Assembly (NCBI GenBank): GCA_024734495.1
Contig: JALMQS010000028.1
Span: forward strand, 124,001 to 188,000
Direction: 5' to 3'
Length of the DNA: 64,000 nt
DNA from: Forficula auricularia
Lineage: Eukaryota; Arthropoda; Insecta; Dermaptera; Forficulidae
Shown: in pieces, positions 34,599 through 45,067 of the stretch
Layout of the letters: each line of letters opens with the position of its first letter
How positions within the stretch are numbered: position 1 is the first letter of the stretch
Translations under genes and position numbers: made by a program
Notes under the pieces: model-generated
What the model saw: only the letters and a program-made list of their open reading frames with translations
The model's database searches: none
Told to the model about the DNA's origin: nothing

Positions 34599-34734
34599 AT
34601 TTGTGTTTAAAATAAGGGCAAATAGGCCCCAAATTCTTTATGTTATGTTGGCCACTCTTTGCAATATTGTTCAGAAGGCAGAATTGCAGCAGAGAGAATT
34701 TGGGGCCTATTTGCCCTTATTTTAAACACAAATA
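34599..34734. repeat. Inverted repeat with 38-bp arms
   Basis: TTTAAAATAAGGGCAAATAG with GGCCCCAAATTC on the left is mirrored by GAATTTGGGGCC and CTATTTGCCCTTATTTTAAA on the right, around a ~57-bp spacer. Confidence 0.8.
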
Positions 34735-34739
34735 TTTAA

Positions 34740-35500
34740 GATTTAAGGTGTCGACTTTAAGGGGTATGTTTTAAGGTGTCCTCGTTTGGGTCACTTAATT
34801 TATATTATTTAAAATATTATTTCAATTATCTGAACCGTATAATTGTATTGTGTGAGAGAGATAAGAAAATTTAATTAAAAAATAAAAAGAAGATATTTTC
34901 AGTGGAATCTGAACTACATGTATGGCTTAAAAGCCTATAAGGATTAGAAGGCTGGCTAACGATGCTTTTCAAAGCTCATTAGATCTGGTTAGCGGAGTGG
35001 AATCCATGTCAACACGGGGTCTGTCACTTGTCAAGTTCATCCGGATGATGGATAGATGAAGAGGAAGGTCATGAGCGGATTCGAGGGTGAAGGGGGGGGG
35101 GAAGTTAAGCAGGGGGAACCCCGAGGATTGGGCTTGCCGGTGCTGATAAGCAAATCTGTCCAGGTCAGGGGAGGATTATAGTTAATAGTTTCCTGTATCG
35201 GATTTTCGCCAAAAGCACACGAGAAATATTGAGCTGTCCTAGAACAACGAACCAAGGCAACCAGCGAGGAAGAAGATCTTAACAAAAGATTGAAAACTAA
35301 ATTGGAAATTAATAAATAGTCAGCTGTTCTAATTTATATACGTCTTTATTTATCAAGATCATCATAGATCCAGTAAATAATCCACTCAAAAAATGTATTA
35401 CTCCGTACGCAAAGCCTGCTTACTGAGCGAGCCTAGTATTTGAATTCACTAAAAAATTTTCAAATTTTTTTTTTATTATTATTGTGTTTGATTATGTTTA
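34740..35500. other. No gene; one GC-richer patch
   Basis: The segment 34940-35280 is less AT-rich and may be unique sequence. A minus-strand frame of ~80 codons at 35037-35285 matches nothing I know. Confidence 0.4.
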
Positions 35501-35504
35501 TTAA

Positions 35505-35960
35505 TTCAAGTGAACATGTCTAATATCCATTCCTCGTTAGGGTCAGCAAGCGACCTTGCAGGGCGGTCAGATTAAATATTAAATTTATAAAAATTTAAAA
35601 ATTTTATTAATTATTTAATTAATTAATTTATTTATTGAAACAAAAAGAAAAATAGTGTGGATTTTTTCATATTATTATTGGGGGCGGTGTTGGTCTAGCG
35701 CAGTGAATCCAAACCTTTTCTAACTATTATAAAAATTAGCGGAACACAACAATAGATCTGCATCCCATGGGTACCAAGTGACTATATTCTTAAATGATAT
35801 TTTTACTTTTGTCTAATCTGTTTTCTATTATTTAATAACAATTAAGTTTTTAACCTATTTTTATTGTTAGTTTTATTTAATACCCTAATGATTTTTGTGT
35901 TCTGCACATTTTAATAACGATCAAAATCGTTCCGTGAATTGAGTTTGCCCCCTTGCGAGC
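35505..35960. repeat. Dispersed repeat shared with 56690-57030
   Basis: The block around AAGCGACCTTGCAGGGCGGT matches the reverse complement near 56945-56975 (CACAAGGTCGCTCGCAG). TTTTTATTGTTAGTTTTAT with ATGATTTTTGTGTTC (35855-35905) matches 56705-56745. The order and strand differ, so rearrangement is likely. Confidence 0.5.
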
Positions 35961-36951
35961 CTAGTATTGAATTTGCTCAAAAAATGTTTGCTCATTGTAT
36001 TGAAAAATGCCTGAAACGAGAAGAAAAATGGTTGATTTTTTGTCTTTTTGTCTGGATTCAGATATCCACGATAAATTAAGAATGAAAAGTCGTAGAAAGT
36101 TCGTTCTTTTGCTAAAATGTTTGTGATTTTAATGAGAAGAAGTGATAATGTTTTGGGTATTAAAGAGTTAGAACTTCTGGTTCAAAAATTCAGAAAATAT
36201 GTTTTGAATGATTTTATTGAGATTTTAAAGCAATATAGGCATAAATGAACAATAATTATCCTTAAAATATTTGGTAATCACTTTTAAACTTTTCTTTTAT
36301 TAAGTCATAATTCTAGTGGGAAAGATTTTGAAAATATTTTATGTGTAATTTCGAATTACTTATTTTGATTAGAATTCCTCGTCCTCAGACAGATTAATAA
36401 TTGGAAATTTCATTTGAACGAATGATCAATCAAATCATTTCAATGTATTATTTGTTTAGCGAGTCTGCATTTTAGATAGGTAGTATATTTATATTAAACA
36501 TCAAGTTTTAGGGGAGAAGAGTTAAAAGGGCGATGACCTCGTGTTTGGGGAACCATAACTATAAATATAATTAATTAACGAACCTATTAACATAAAATAA
36601 ACAAAACGATCTAGACGGACATACACAAATAAAGGGGTAGCTGTGCAGATCCATTTTAATCAAAACCTTTGCTCTAGCATTTATAATCAATAAAATAAAT
36701 AAATTCCTCAGCCAATCAACAAATTCCACCACAGCATTTGGAAAATATTCTAATGCATTCTAATGAGATTTCCTCATTAAAAATGTGCAAACTACGTGGT
36801 TTCAGCAGAAATATATTTCTTTCGAAAAACAATTTAACCATCAAATCATTAATCAAATCTGCTACCTAACTAAAGTTATAAATTTGATATACCTTTATCA
36901 TTTTCAAGGTTTCGCAAATACATATGTTTTAGTTGATACAATTTTGATGGT

Positions 36952-37100
36952 TGTATATGTATATAATTAAGTAATGGAGAGGGATTCAGCCAATGGGTAG
37001 TCTCTGCTGAATAAAAAACTCCCAATTATGGAAAACGTTTCGGCTTTCAGAGGCTACCCATTGGCTGAATCCCTCTCCATTACTTAATTATATACATATG
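36952..37100. repeat. Inverted repeat around a GAAACGTTT motif
   Basis: Arms 36952-37006 and 37049-37100 (TAATGGAGAGGGATTCAGCC / GGCTGAATCCCTCTCCATTA). The loop reads, on the minus strand, CTGAAAGCCGAAACGTTTTC, a shortened version of the hammerhead-like motif. Confidence 0.75.
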
Positions 37101-37820
37101 TTTTAGATTTAATAAGATGCAATCTTAAAATTAACAAGGAATATTTGCTCACTTTAACTGCAATCAAAGAGAGTTTTAACATTTTAATTGATTAATTATT
37201 TTGTGAATAATTAAATTTTTTGAAAGATCAGGAATAAAAAAAATGTTTTATTCAATAAATCTAAAATATCACTAAAAAGAACTAATTATGTAGTATGAGA
37301 CTGTGTTTGTTAAAATTTAAACAACATCTTTAAAATGACAGTGTGAGAGGAAGTCAAATTAGAGGATTTCAGACGGTTTTTGGTTTGAAACTAATCGACA
37401 TCAAATTCTAAAAAAATTATCCCAAATCGTTCATGGTATACCTATAAATCACTATCTAGAATAATTTTTAAATTTCAAGTATTCTGTAAGATATGGTTAT
37501 TTTCTGATCTTTTCGAGAATTTCACGATTCTTATTAGTTTAATTTCTAAGGAAACCTTTTTATTGTGTTGAGCAAGTGAATGTTAATTAGCGTGAGCATG
37601 TTGTTTCAAGTATTCCGCGAAATTACAAAAGCGGCACAAGGAGGCTACTCTTGAACGATTAAATTAATAATTAATATAAAATTAAAATTATTATGTTTTA
37701 CTTTAAATATTTTCATTTTTCAAACTTTACTGTATAACCAGTGTTGCTTCTTAAACTTTTGTTCATTTGAGACGTAATTGTGACAGAAAATTTTTTCGAG
37801 ACTCCATTTTAAAGGTGGGG
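37101..37820. other. AT-rich stretch, no gene seen
   Basis: No coding signal or recognised repeat. Confidence 0.45.
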
Positions 37821-37821
37821 A

Positions 37822-37935
37822 TTCGGGTTGTCCGAACTGGCTAAGGCGCTGGCCCCGCTTCAGCATCGTTGATGACTATGTTCAAGCGGGAGATCCGGGT
37901 TCGAGCTTGGCTAGCATATAAAAATTTCGACCGGC
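37822..37935 (+). repeat. tRNA-like SINE head or tRNA pseudogene
   Basis: GAACTGGCTAAGGCGCTGG resembles a class II tRNA A-box/D-arm, and GATCCGGGTTCGAGCTTGG gives a B-box. The distance between them allows a long variable arm (Ser/Leu-like). Acceptor ends do not pair cleanly and AT-rich sequence follows directly. Confidence 0.55.
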
Positions 37936-38166
37936 TAAAACAAGGCTACTCACTAACTCTACTAACACTTTACTGATGTGGTGTCTAAATGAGCTTTGTT
38001 CCCAGTGAAACAAAAATATTATAGGTACTCCCTAAATAATCATTTTTACTAGTAAATCATAAATAAATTTATTTTGAATCATATCTTTAGTGAACATACT
38101 TATTATGATAATTCTATCATTTATTAAATCTACATATTTACAATTTTTAGTTCTAAATATTATTAA

Positions 38167-38244
38167 CGAGCTTTTCGTGCGTGCCTTCGGCACGCTTTCG
38201 AATCTCGGCCCTCCGGGCTGGTGCCCTGGCGGGCGGCGTCTCGG
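38167..38244 (+). other. GC-rich cloverleaf-like element, copy 2
   Basis: Same order of hairpins as 12187-12267: GCGTGCC/GGCACGC with TTC loop, GCCC/GGGC, and GCCCTGGCGGGC, closed by CGAG/CTCG. The conserved end is GGCGTCTCGG. A reading frame through it on the minus strand is a by-product of base composition. Confidence 0.6.
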
Positions 38245-38828
38245 TCCAAAAATTTTATTCCTCTTAAAAAACCACACTCCAAATGTATACCTGCAAACTC
38301 CCGAAAATACATAGTCTCTTAAAAGTTTCGCCTCATTTTCGTCCTGACACAGCTACAGAAATGAGGCTCTAGATATGAATCTGGAAGTATTTTTTTTTTC
38401 TATAATCTACAGCATTGTGATATTTTTTGTGTGGAAATAGATTTATTGAAATAAGTGGGATCGTGTAAGGAGGAGAATAATATTATATCATTTTTTTTTA
38501 AATTTGGGATCGATAATCGATATAAGGCTCCAAATATTTAAAAGAGATCAGGTGTTGTTTGTATGACAGGCTGCTCCAGTATTGCCATGAGAAACTCGGG
38601 CATGCGTGTCTTAAGTCGTTCAATTTTGTAAAAATCAAAAAATAAGAATAACAAAATTTAGATTTTTAAAAAATTATAAAAAAGTGGCAAATTATTAAAA
38701 AATAAACAAATAATATATAAAATATAAATCAAATAAGATGTGATTAATTTTTTTTCTGTGCGCGAAGAAAAGCGAATTGAATATTTAATTTTTGAGTGGT
38801 GAGGGGGGGGGAGGAATAATTATCAATT

Positions 38829-39460
38829 TATTTAATGTTTCTTAAAGGGAATGCGTGTCGAGTTGGAGTACTTGTACTCTAGCTCGGCAGGCAATAGAAA
38901 GCCAGACATCGTGGCAAAGGATTCGTCGGGGGTGGTGTGGGTTTTGGACGTCCAGATCGTCTCCGCGCTTGCAGGACTGGGTGTTGCCCACCGAAACAAA
39001 ATAGAAAAATATAGGGGCAACTCCAGTCTGGTGGACAATATTGCGGAGCGATTTGGCGTCGGGGCGGGCTCGGTCAGGGTCGAGGCCATCACACTCTCGT
39101 GGAAGGGAGTGTGGTGGCATAAAGCAGTGGGGCCCCTCATCGCCCTGGATATATCGCAAAAAACAATAAACAATTTGACATATAGGGCGATGAGGGGATC
39201 TCTCCTTAATTTTTACACTTTCAGCAGAAGAACATATAGAGCGGGTGGCGTATGATTATTAATTGTAAATACAAAAAAAAAAAGAAATGTGAAATGTGAG
39301 TCAGGATTAATCCTGGCTCTCTCATCCACCCGCTCTGAATCTGAATTTATTTGTTCTGAAGCTGAAGGTGTAATGAACTTTATATTGTAAGCTGAAGGTG
39401 TAACTTTATCTTTGTAAGAGGCGGCCCGCTCCTCGGAGGCCCAATAAACAAAATAAAATC
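38829..39460 (+). mobile_element. 5'-truncated R2-group LINE, 3' end
   Basis: The coding fragment is followed by a ~200-bp 3' UTR with an internal duplication (GAAGCTGAAGGTGTAA / TAAGCTGAAGGTGTAA) and AATAAA near 39445. ATCAATT occurs just before the element (about 38824) and after its A-rich end (about 39459), a possible short target duplication. The surroundings are not 28S rDNA, the usual R2 target. Confidence 0.7.
38851..39255 (+). pseudogene. R2-like restriction-like endonuclease domain, C-terminal fragment
   Basis: The 134-residue frame contains RKPDIVAKDSSGVVWVLDVQ, which fits the PD...D metal-binding motif of the restriction-like endonuclease at the C-terminus of R2/R4/NeSL-type non-LTR retrotransposons, then AHRNKIEKYRGN, matching the conserved K..KY element. 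The rest (WKGVWWHKAVGPLIALDIS) is typical of the C-terminal tail. No internal stops, so the fragment is young or slowly decaying, but the reverse transcriptase and N-terminal DNA-binding domains are missing. The chosen start is just the first Met; homology begins about there. Confidence 0.85.
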
Positions 39461-39544
39461 AATTGGAGTCTTTCATTTCAAATTACAATTACAATTATAT
39501 TTCAAATTTGCCGCAAATATACCGACGGCATCAGCGCTCTCTCT

Positions 39545-39605
39545 CGGCAGCATTCTTTGAGCGTTGTTACAAATTAATCTAGACAAATATATATAGTATA
39601 TGAGA
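39545..39605. repeat. Short dispersed repeat shared with 63241-63300
   Basis: GAGCGTTGTTACAAATTAAT then CTAGACAAATATATATAGTA matches the reverse complement at 63241-63300 almost exactly. Element class unknown. Confidence 0.6.
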
Positions 39606-40668
39606 TGGATCTGCTTGTTTCTTGTCAAATAAAGAATCAAAGAGGACTTAGAATATCTTCAACATTTTTCAAATTTAATCTGTATTTTGATTGTATAATT
39701 GCCAATGATGAGAACGTCGCTAAGTATAAGTATCTAAAAATAATCTAAAAAAATCTAATACAAAATGGCCATTTCACAAATTATTTAAAATTCAATGACC
39801 TACCTAAAATTTATTACATTTTTTTTTTTAATTTATTATTGGCTGCTATTATTATTATTATAATTTTTTCATTTTTCATTGTTTCAATGTCATTGTTGCC
39901 CAATGTTTCGCGCCTCCAAAATTCAGATATTCGACCCAAAATGTGGTAGCGACCCATAGTTTAAAAAGCGCTAGTAAAAACTATATGGGACAAAAAATTC
40001 TTATTAAAAAAGTGGGATAATAGTGGATCTGGTGTGGTGAATTCCGGAATAATTGACCCCTTTGCCTCTACCCCCTTTGGATTAAAAAACATTCTTACGG
40101 CTTATTACTGAATTGGTATGGGATAGAAATGAAGCCGAGTAGTCCATCGAATAGGTGGTCAGAAAATTTATTAACTCTTTTTTTCTAGGACCATGTTCTC
40201 CCATCTTTTCCCTATATTTTACAAATAATTATCTTTGGTTTTTCGTGTGGCTTATATTATTTTAAATTAAATAAATAAAATATATCTACGCTTGATTTTT
40301 ATTTTTAGACAAAATCCATTAAGAATTATTCTGATTTAGAGATAATGCAGCAATTTAATGAAAATAAATGTTCGGGTGGTAGAATGAAACAGACCACGCA
40401 CGATTCTCCCCTAAAACCGTTTTCACTAGCTCGGACGACAACGTGCCAAAAAGCATACAGTGAGATTTTTATGGTACGTGTCAGGATTTGTTTCATTTCA
40501 GGCATTACTAAATCCTACATAAAATAGAGAAAACTCAACAAGACCAGTTAGAAATAAATCTGTTTAAACATTGAATTATATCATTTTGTATATAAATCCA
40601 GTATCAAAGGAGAGCCATGATTTATGAAGAAATTTCGTCTTTGACAATTAAAAATATTTTCTATTTTT
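39606..40668. other. AT-rich stretch, possible hAT end only
   Basis: At 39900-39972 the reverse strand reads GCGCTTTTTAAACTATGGGT then CGCTACCACATTTTGGGTCG, like one end of a hAT MITE. The partner end is not found. No gene. Confidence 0.45.
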
Positions 40669-41746
40669 AACCGACTTCAAAAAAGGAGGAGGTTCTCTAT
40701 TCGACTGAATTTTTTTTTTTTTTTTTTTTTTTTGTGCCTATGTTACCTCATATCTCCGCCAATTGTCAACCGATTTTGAAAAAAAATTTTTTGCATTGGG
40801 TCCAGTCTAGCTTCCGATTGGTCCCATTTTTTTTTCGATTTTTTTCCATAGGTATTAGACCTTTTTTATTAGGTTTGTTTAGACCTAACCTCTTTGTTTA
40901 TGAACCGATTTCGATGGTTCTTTTTTTATCCGAAAGGGGTGTCTTAGGGATGGTGTCATATTAATTTGGTCAAGTTCTGATGATATGATCACTATTAATG
41001 ACATCACTAAAAAGAGAAAAATAAAAATAATTTTTAAGATAAAAATAATTTTTAAGAAAAAAATTTTTAAGAAAAAAATAAAAACCGACTTCAAAAATTA
41101 AGTGCAACAAATATAAAAAAATACACTAAAAGGTATAAAATAATTATTATCTTATTTAGTTACAACTAAACGACGAAATATTAACACGAAATTACTTTTT
41201 AAAGTCGGTGCCAAACAAACTATACCTATAAGCGAGCGTACCCGCCAAACGTACTAAGTAAGATCCGTCGAGTGCGATTCATAAAAGGTATATGTTTGGC
41301 ACCAACTTCAAAAAGTAATTTCGTGTTAATATTTCGTGGTTTAGTTGTAACTAAATAAGATAATAATTATTTTATACCTTTTAGTGTATTTTTATATTTG
41401 TTGCACTTAATTTTTTGAAGTCGGTTTTTATTTTTTTCTTAAAAATTTTTATTTTTCTCTTTTTAGTGATGTTATTAATAGTGATTATATCATCAGAACT
41501 TGACCAAATTAATATGACACCATCCCTAAGACACCCCCTTTCGGATAAAAAAAGAACCATCGAAATCGGTTCATAAACAAAGAGGTTAGGGTCTAAACAA
41601 ACCTAAACAAACCTAATAAAAAAGGTCTAATACCTATGAAAAAAATCGAAAAAAAATGGGACCAATCGGAAGCTAGACTGGACCGAATGCAAAAAAAAAT
41701 TTCAAAATCGGTTGACAATTGGCGGAGATATGAGGTAACATAGGCA

Positions 41747-41784
<38 letters not shown>

Positions 41785-41824
41785 CAATCGAATAGAGAAC
41801 CTCCTCCTTTTTTGAAGTCGGTTA
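40669..41824. mobile_element. Palindromic ACCGACTTC composite (1.16 kb)
   Basis: The outer arms (40669-41080 and 41429-41824) start AACCGACTTCAAAAAAGGAG and mirror each other, including poly(T)/poly(A) runs and GTCTAGCTTCCGATTGGTCC. Between them sits a second palindrome (41081-41428) with AAAACCGACTTCAAAAATTA tips. It is thus a palindrome within a palindrome. The frames in the arms are low-complexity and not genes. Confidence 0.88.
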
Positions 41825-41830
41825 AAAATA

Positions 41831-42172
41831 AAAACCGACTTCAAAAAATTAAATGCAACAAATAAAATACACTAAAAGGTATAAAATAATTATTATCTTA
41901 TTTAGTTACAACTAAACGACGAAATATTAACATGAAATTACTTTTTGAAGTTGGTGCCAAATATATACCTTTTATGAATCGCACTCGACGGATCTTACTT
42001 AGTACGTTTGGCGGATACGCTCGCTTATAGGTATAGTTTGTTTGGCACCGACTTCAAAAAGTAATTTCATGTTAATATTTCGTCGTTTAGTTGTAACTAA
42101 ATAAGATAATAATTATTTTATACCTTTTAGTGTATTTTATTTGTTGCATTTAATTTTTTGAAGTCGGTTTTT
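41831..42172. mobile_element. ACCGACTTC inner palindrome, second tandem copy with flipped loop
   Basis: The same unit as 41081-41428, directly after the composite, with tips AAAACCGACTTCAAAAAATT / TTTTTTGAAGTCGGTTTT. Its loop (TTATGAATCGCACTCGACGG ... GCTCGCTTATAGGTATAG) is in the opposite orientation to the loop at 41213-41295, while the arms are unchanged. Confidence 0.88.
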
Positions 42173-43013
42173 ATTTTTTTCTTAAAAATTATTTTTATTC
42201 TCACACGGCTTTACATACCTCGCCGAGATAGAAGAAAATTAATTATTACAAGCCATCAGTGCCTTTTTATAAAAGTATTTTCGTTATTCTACTACTTTGG
42301 GTAAATTTTTTTAATTGTCACTGATATGCAAAATGAATAGTTTACTATCTTTATCGTACTTGAAGTTTTCTCGATAATATATTTTTTACTAAAAATTACA
42401 ATACATTACTCATGCTTCGCATTGGATAAAGTAACAATTTTCAAAGTTAAAGAAGACTTAATTAAAAAAACTTAAACTATCAAACAAATATGTATGTACA
42501 ATAATTTGCAAATTTGCTTACACTCCTGTAAACAATTATGTAAATGCTTTTTCATAAACAACCTTACGGTCTTATGTGAATCATAGAGCACGGCTGCCCA
42601 TGCCAAGTTCGAGCATTGGCCGTACACGCTGTACTCTATTTATAGGAACAATTTCGAGCCACTTTTGACCTCACTTCAGCTCAGAAGCAATTTGAGATAC
42701 AGGGCGGAAATTATATACATGTAATTATGTAATCGATCTTGTAGAGAGTGTACAAAATTTCAATAATATAGCATAAATAAATTCTGTGACATGGACTTGT
42801 GAAAATACATAGCTAATTTCGGCACTGACTGACAGGTCAACAAAACTTATAAGGTATTTCTAACATTTCCAGCATCATAAAATTTCACATGATAGTAGAG
42901 TTTAGAGTACAAATAAAGGAAAAATTTCAAAGTCTCAAACTTTCTCTATTTCAACCCCTAAAATGAAGGGATGAAATTTGCAGCTATTATATAACTTGTG
43001 CTTCATCTTATAT
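42173..43013. other. No gene; one repeat end
   Basis: Near 42400-42433 lies CATTACTCATGCTTCGCATT, then GGATAAAGTAA, matching the right end of the insertion at 7626-9281. Nothing else recognised. Confidence 0.5.
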
Positions 43014-43336
43014 AAGAGGTTCTCAACCCTTTTCTTCCAATGGACTTCTTCTGCAATTTTGTAAGAATGCCATTCCCCCTTTCCAGTATTTTCTTACTCA
43101 AAAAATTTATTTCAGATAATATGCTTTTAATATTGAAAATACAAGGTATGATATTTTAATTTAGAGATAAAGTTAAGTAATATTTAACTGATGAGACAGC
43201 TGAGGTTTGTTTTTTTCAGTTCTTTAATATGTTCTTTAAAACTTTTGTAATTTCTACGAGATTAATTCCCCCCCTTGAAATAGTCAAATTTTGCCTTGAG
43301 GGGTGGGGAGAATTCCACCCTGGTTGAGAATCCCTG
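43014..43336. mobile_element. hAT MITE (323 bp)
   Basis: The left end AAGAGGTTCTCAACC pairs with the right end TGGTTGAGAATCCCTG, with flanks TCTTATAT and TTTTATAT (8-bp duplication, 7/8). Non-coding; the left CAG tip has mutated. Confidence 0.8.
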
Positions 43337-43494
43337 TTTTATATATTCTATTATATTGCATATTATTTTTTTAGCTTAAAAGTTAAATTCAGTTTTTATT
43401 AATTTTATTTCTAGCTAAAAAGACGAGGTAGGTAAGCCACAATCAGATTGTAAATTTTGAATTAAAACTGTCAAATTTATCCATCTAATCCTAA

Positions 43495-43620
43495 TACTAA
43501 ATATAAATAAATAAATAAATCTTTATTACTCGACCTGCTTAAAGGCACAAGCCCTCGGTGGCTAGTTCAACAAAACATTAATACAAATCAACTACAGAAA
43601 TTGATAAACATAAATACAAA
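43495..43620 (-). repeat. Retroelement 3' end, related to 33925-34150
   Basis: On the minus strand CACCGAGGGCTTGTGCCTTT, then AAGCAGGTCGAGTAATAAAG and a (TTTA)n tail. Up to 43800 the sequence may belong to the same element, but I cannot support its extent. Confidence 0.55.
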
Positions 43621-43869
43621 TCAATTAGAAGAAATTAACAATTAACAAATAAGAAAAAGAAATAAAAATAGAAATGTATGCTCATTAAAAAATAACATGA
43701 ACATAGATTTCCATCAAAAGACAAAACGTAATTTAAATAATTTCGCGCAAAAACCCGATACCAGGAGCAAACGACGCATTAGCAGGAGGATAATCATTAA
43801 ATAAATATATAAATTATTGTGGTTTTAATTGTGTGTTTAAAGTGATTCGAAGGAATTCATTTGAAGCTA

Positions 43870-44500
43870 TTCTAGATTTAATTAAATTAAATATCTTGAA
43901 TATTATTGAAAATTTCATTAGAAAATGAGATATCCCTTTCGAATAGTTGCCGTCATGTGAGAGAACCTCTCATATAAATTAAATTCGAGAGTCAAGAAAA
44001 CATAAATCATTCTCCTCGAGCATGCTACAAACAAACCTCCTAGCTAATTTAATCAAATACTATTTTCGAGAATTAAGAATTATTAAACTGAACACTAAAT
44101 ATTTCATCAATCAAAGAATTACATTCTAATAATGAGTATCGAATTTTGACATTCTAGATTAAGCTAAGATTTTTCTCTTTTAATTTCCATCGAAAATAGC
44201 TTTTGAGATTTTTTTACTAAATGAATATTTGAATTTCTGAAAAATTCGATTCTTTTTATTTTCAAATAAATATAGCTTCTCAAAAAATAAATTTATTATA
44301 TAACATGTTGTTTTTTGGTACGCATAGGTGACAGGCTAAGCGAATTTATTATTTTAATCGTCTGAAACGTGGAGAAAATAATTTTCAACCGTGTTTTTTT
44401 TGCTAGTTAATTATTTAAACCAGCTGTGAAGCCCGCCTTCGTCGGGCATATTGCTATCCAGGAGGATTCTTGATTTTTTTGACGCTGAACTTTCATGGGT
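43870..44500. other. AT-rich stretch, no gene seen
   Basis: No recognised element. Confidence 0.4.
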
Positions 44501-44522
44501 TTTAAAATAATAATAATAATCT

Positions 44523-44560
44523 CCTGATGATGGACTAATAATCCGAAATATATTGAGTTT
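44523..44560 (+). ncRNA. Hammerhead-like core, isolated
   Basis: CTGATGA (44523-44529), then TGGA ... TCC (short stem), then GAAATATATTGAG. It resembles the motif at 25800 in stem position and downstream sequence (GAAATATATAGAG). No flanking palindrome is evident, so it may be a lone remnant. Confidence 0.5.
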
Positions 44561-44663
44561 GTATAAACCTCTTTGAGTTTTATTTCATTCACTGTGAAAC
44601 TACACACCCTTTACTTTATTAATTAATATCATGTTTTACCTAAAACCTACACCACTTTCTCTA

Positions 44664-44882
44664 AGTAAAAAAGAAGATAATTTATACTATCTTTTTATTC
44701 ATAAACTGACGTTTCGGAGGCTATTCCCTCCTTCTTCAAAGTCAGTGAAGAAAATCCAATGCGACATTCTTGTCTCTCTTTCAGTGGAAGTAACAATAAT
44801 ATATTGTATTTCATTCTCAGCAGAATTATAATGTAGTCGGTTTATGAATAAAAAGATAATATAAATTATCTTCTTTTTTTTT
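44664..44882. mobile_element. Foldback with minus-strand hammerhead-like motif
   Basis: Arms 44664-44711 and 44836-44882 (AAGAAGATAATTTATACTAT / TAATATAAATTATCTTCTTT). On the minus strand at 44711-44741: TTTGAAGA, AGGAGG...CCTCC stem, GAAAC. CTGANGA is degraded to TTGAAGA. Confidence 0.6.
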
Positions 44883-45067
44883 AACTGCCTCATCAATATC
44901 CACTCAATTTCACTTATCAGCCCGTCTCCAAAAATTAGATCAATCATTTAAATTTTCTAATTTTAATAAATTTGATATAAACTATTTGTGAGTTTTAAAT
45001 GAGTGGTTCGTGACGGACAGCATAAGTCCTCAATAATAGAAGATAAAAACTAATTCTTAAAAGCTTA

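Noticed and set aside
38032..38314. Arg/Pro/Gly-rich frames on both strands
   Set aside because: They run through the GC-rich hairpin element; the second copy at 12187 does not keep a frame.
38832..39173. Two minus-strand frames opposite the R2-like fragment
   Set aside because: Shadows of the plus-strand endonuclease domain, which has clear motifs.
40700..41850. Phe/Lys-rich frames in the palindrome
   Set aside because: They translate poly(T)/poly(A) tracts in mirrored arms and appear on both strands.
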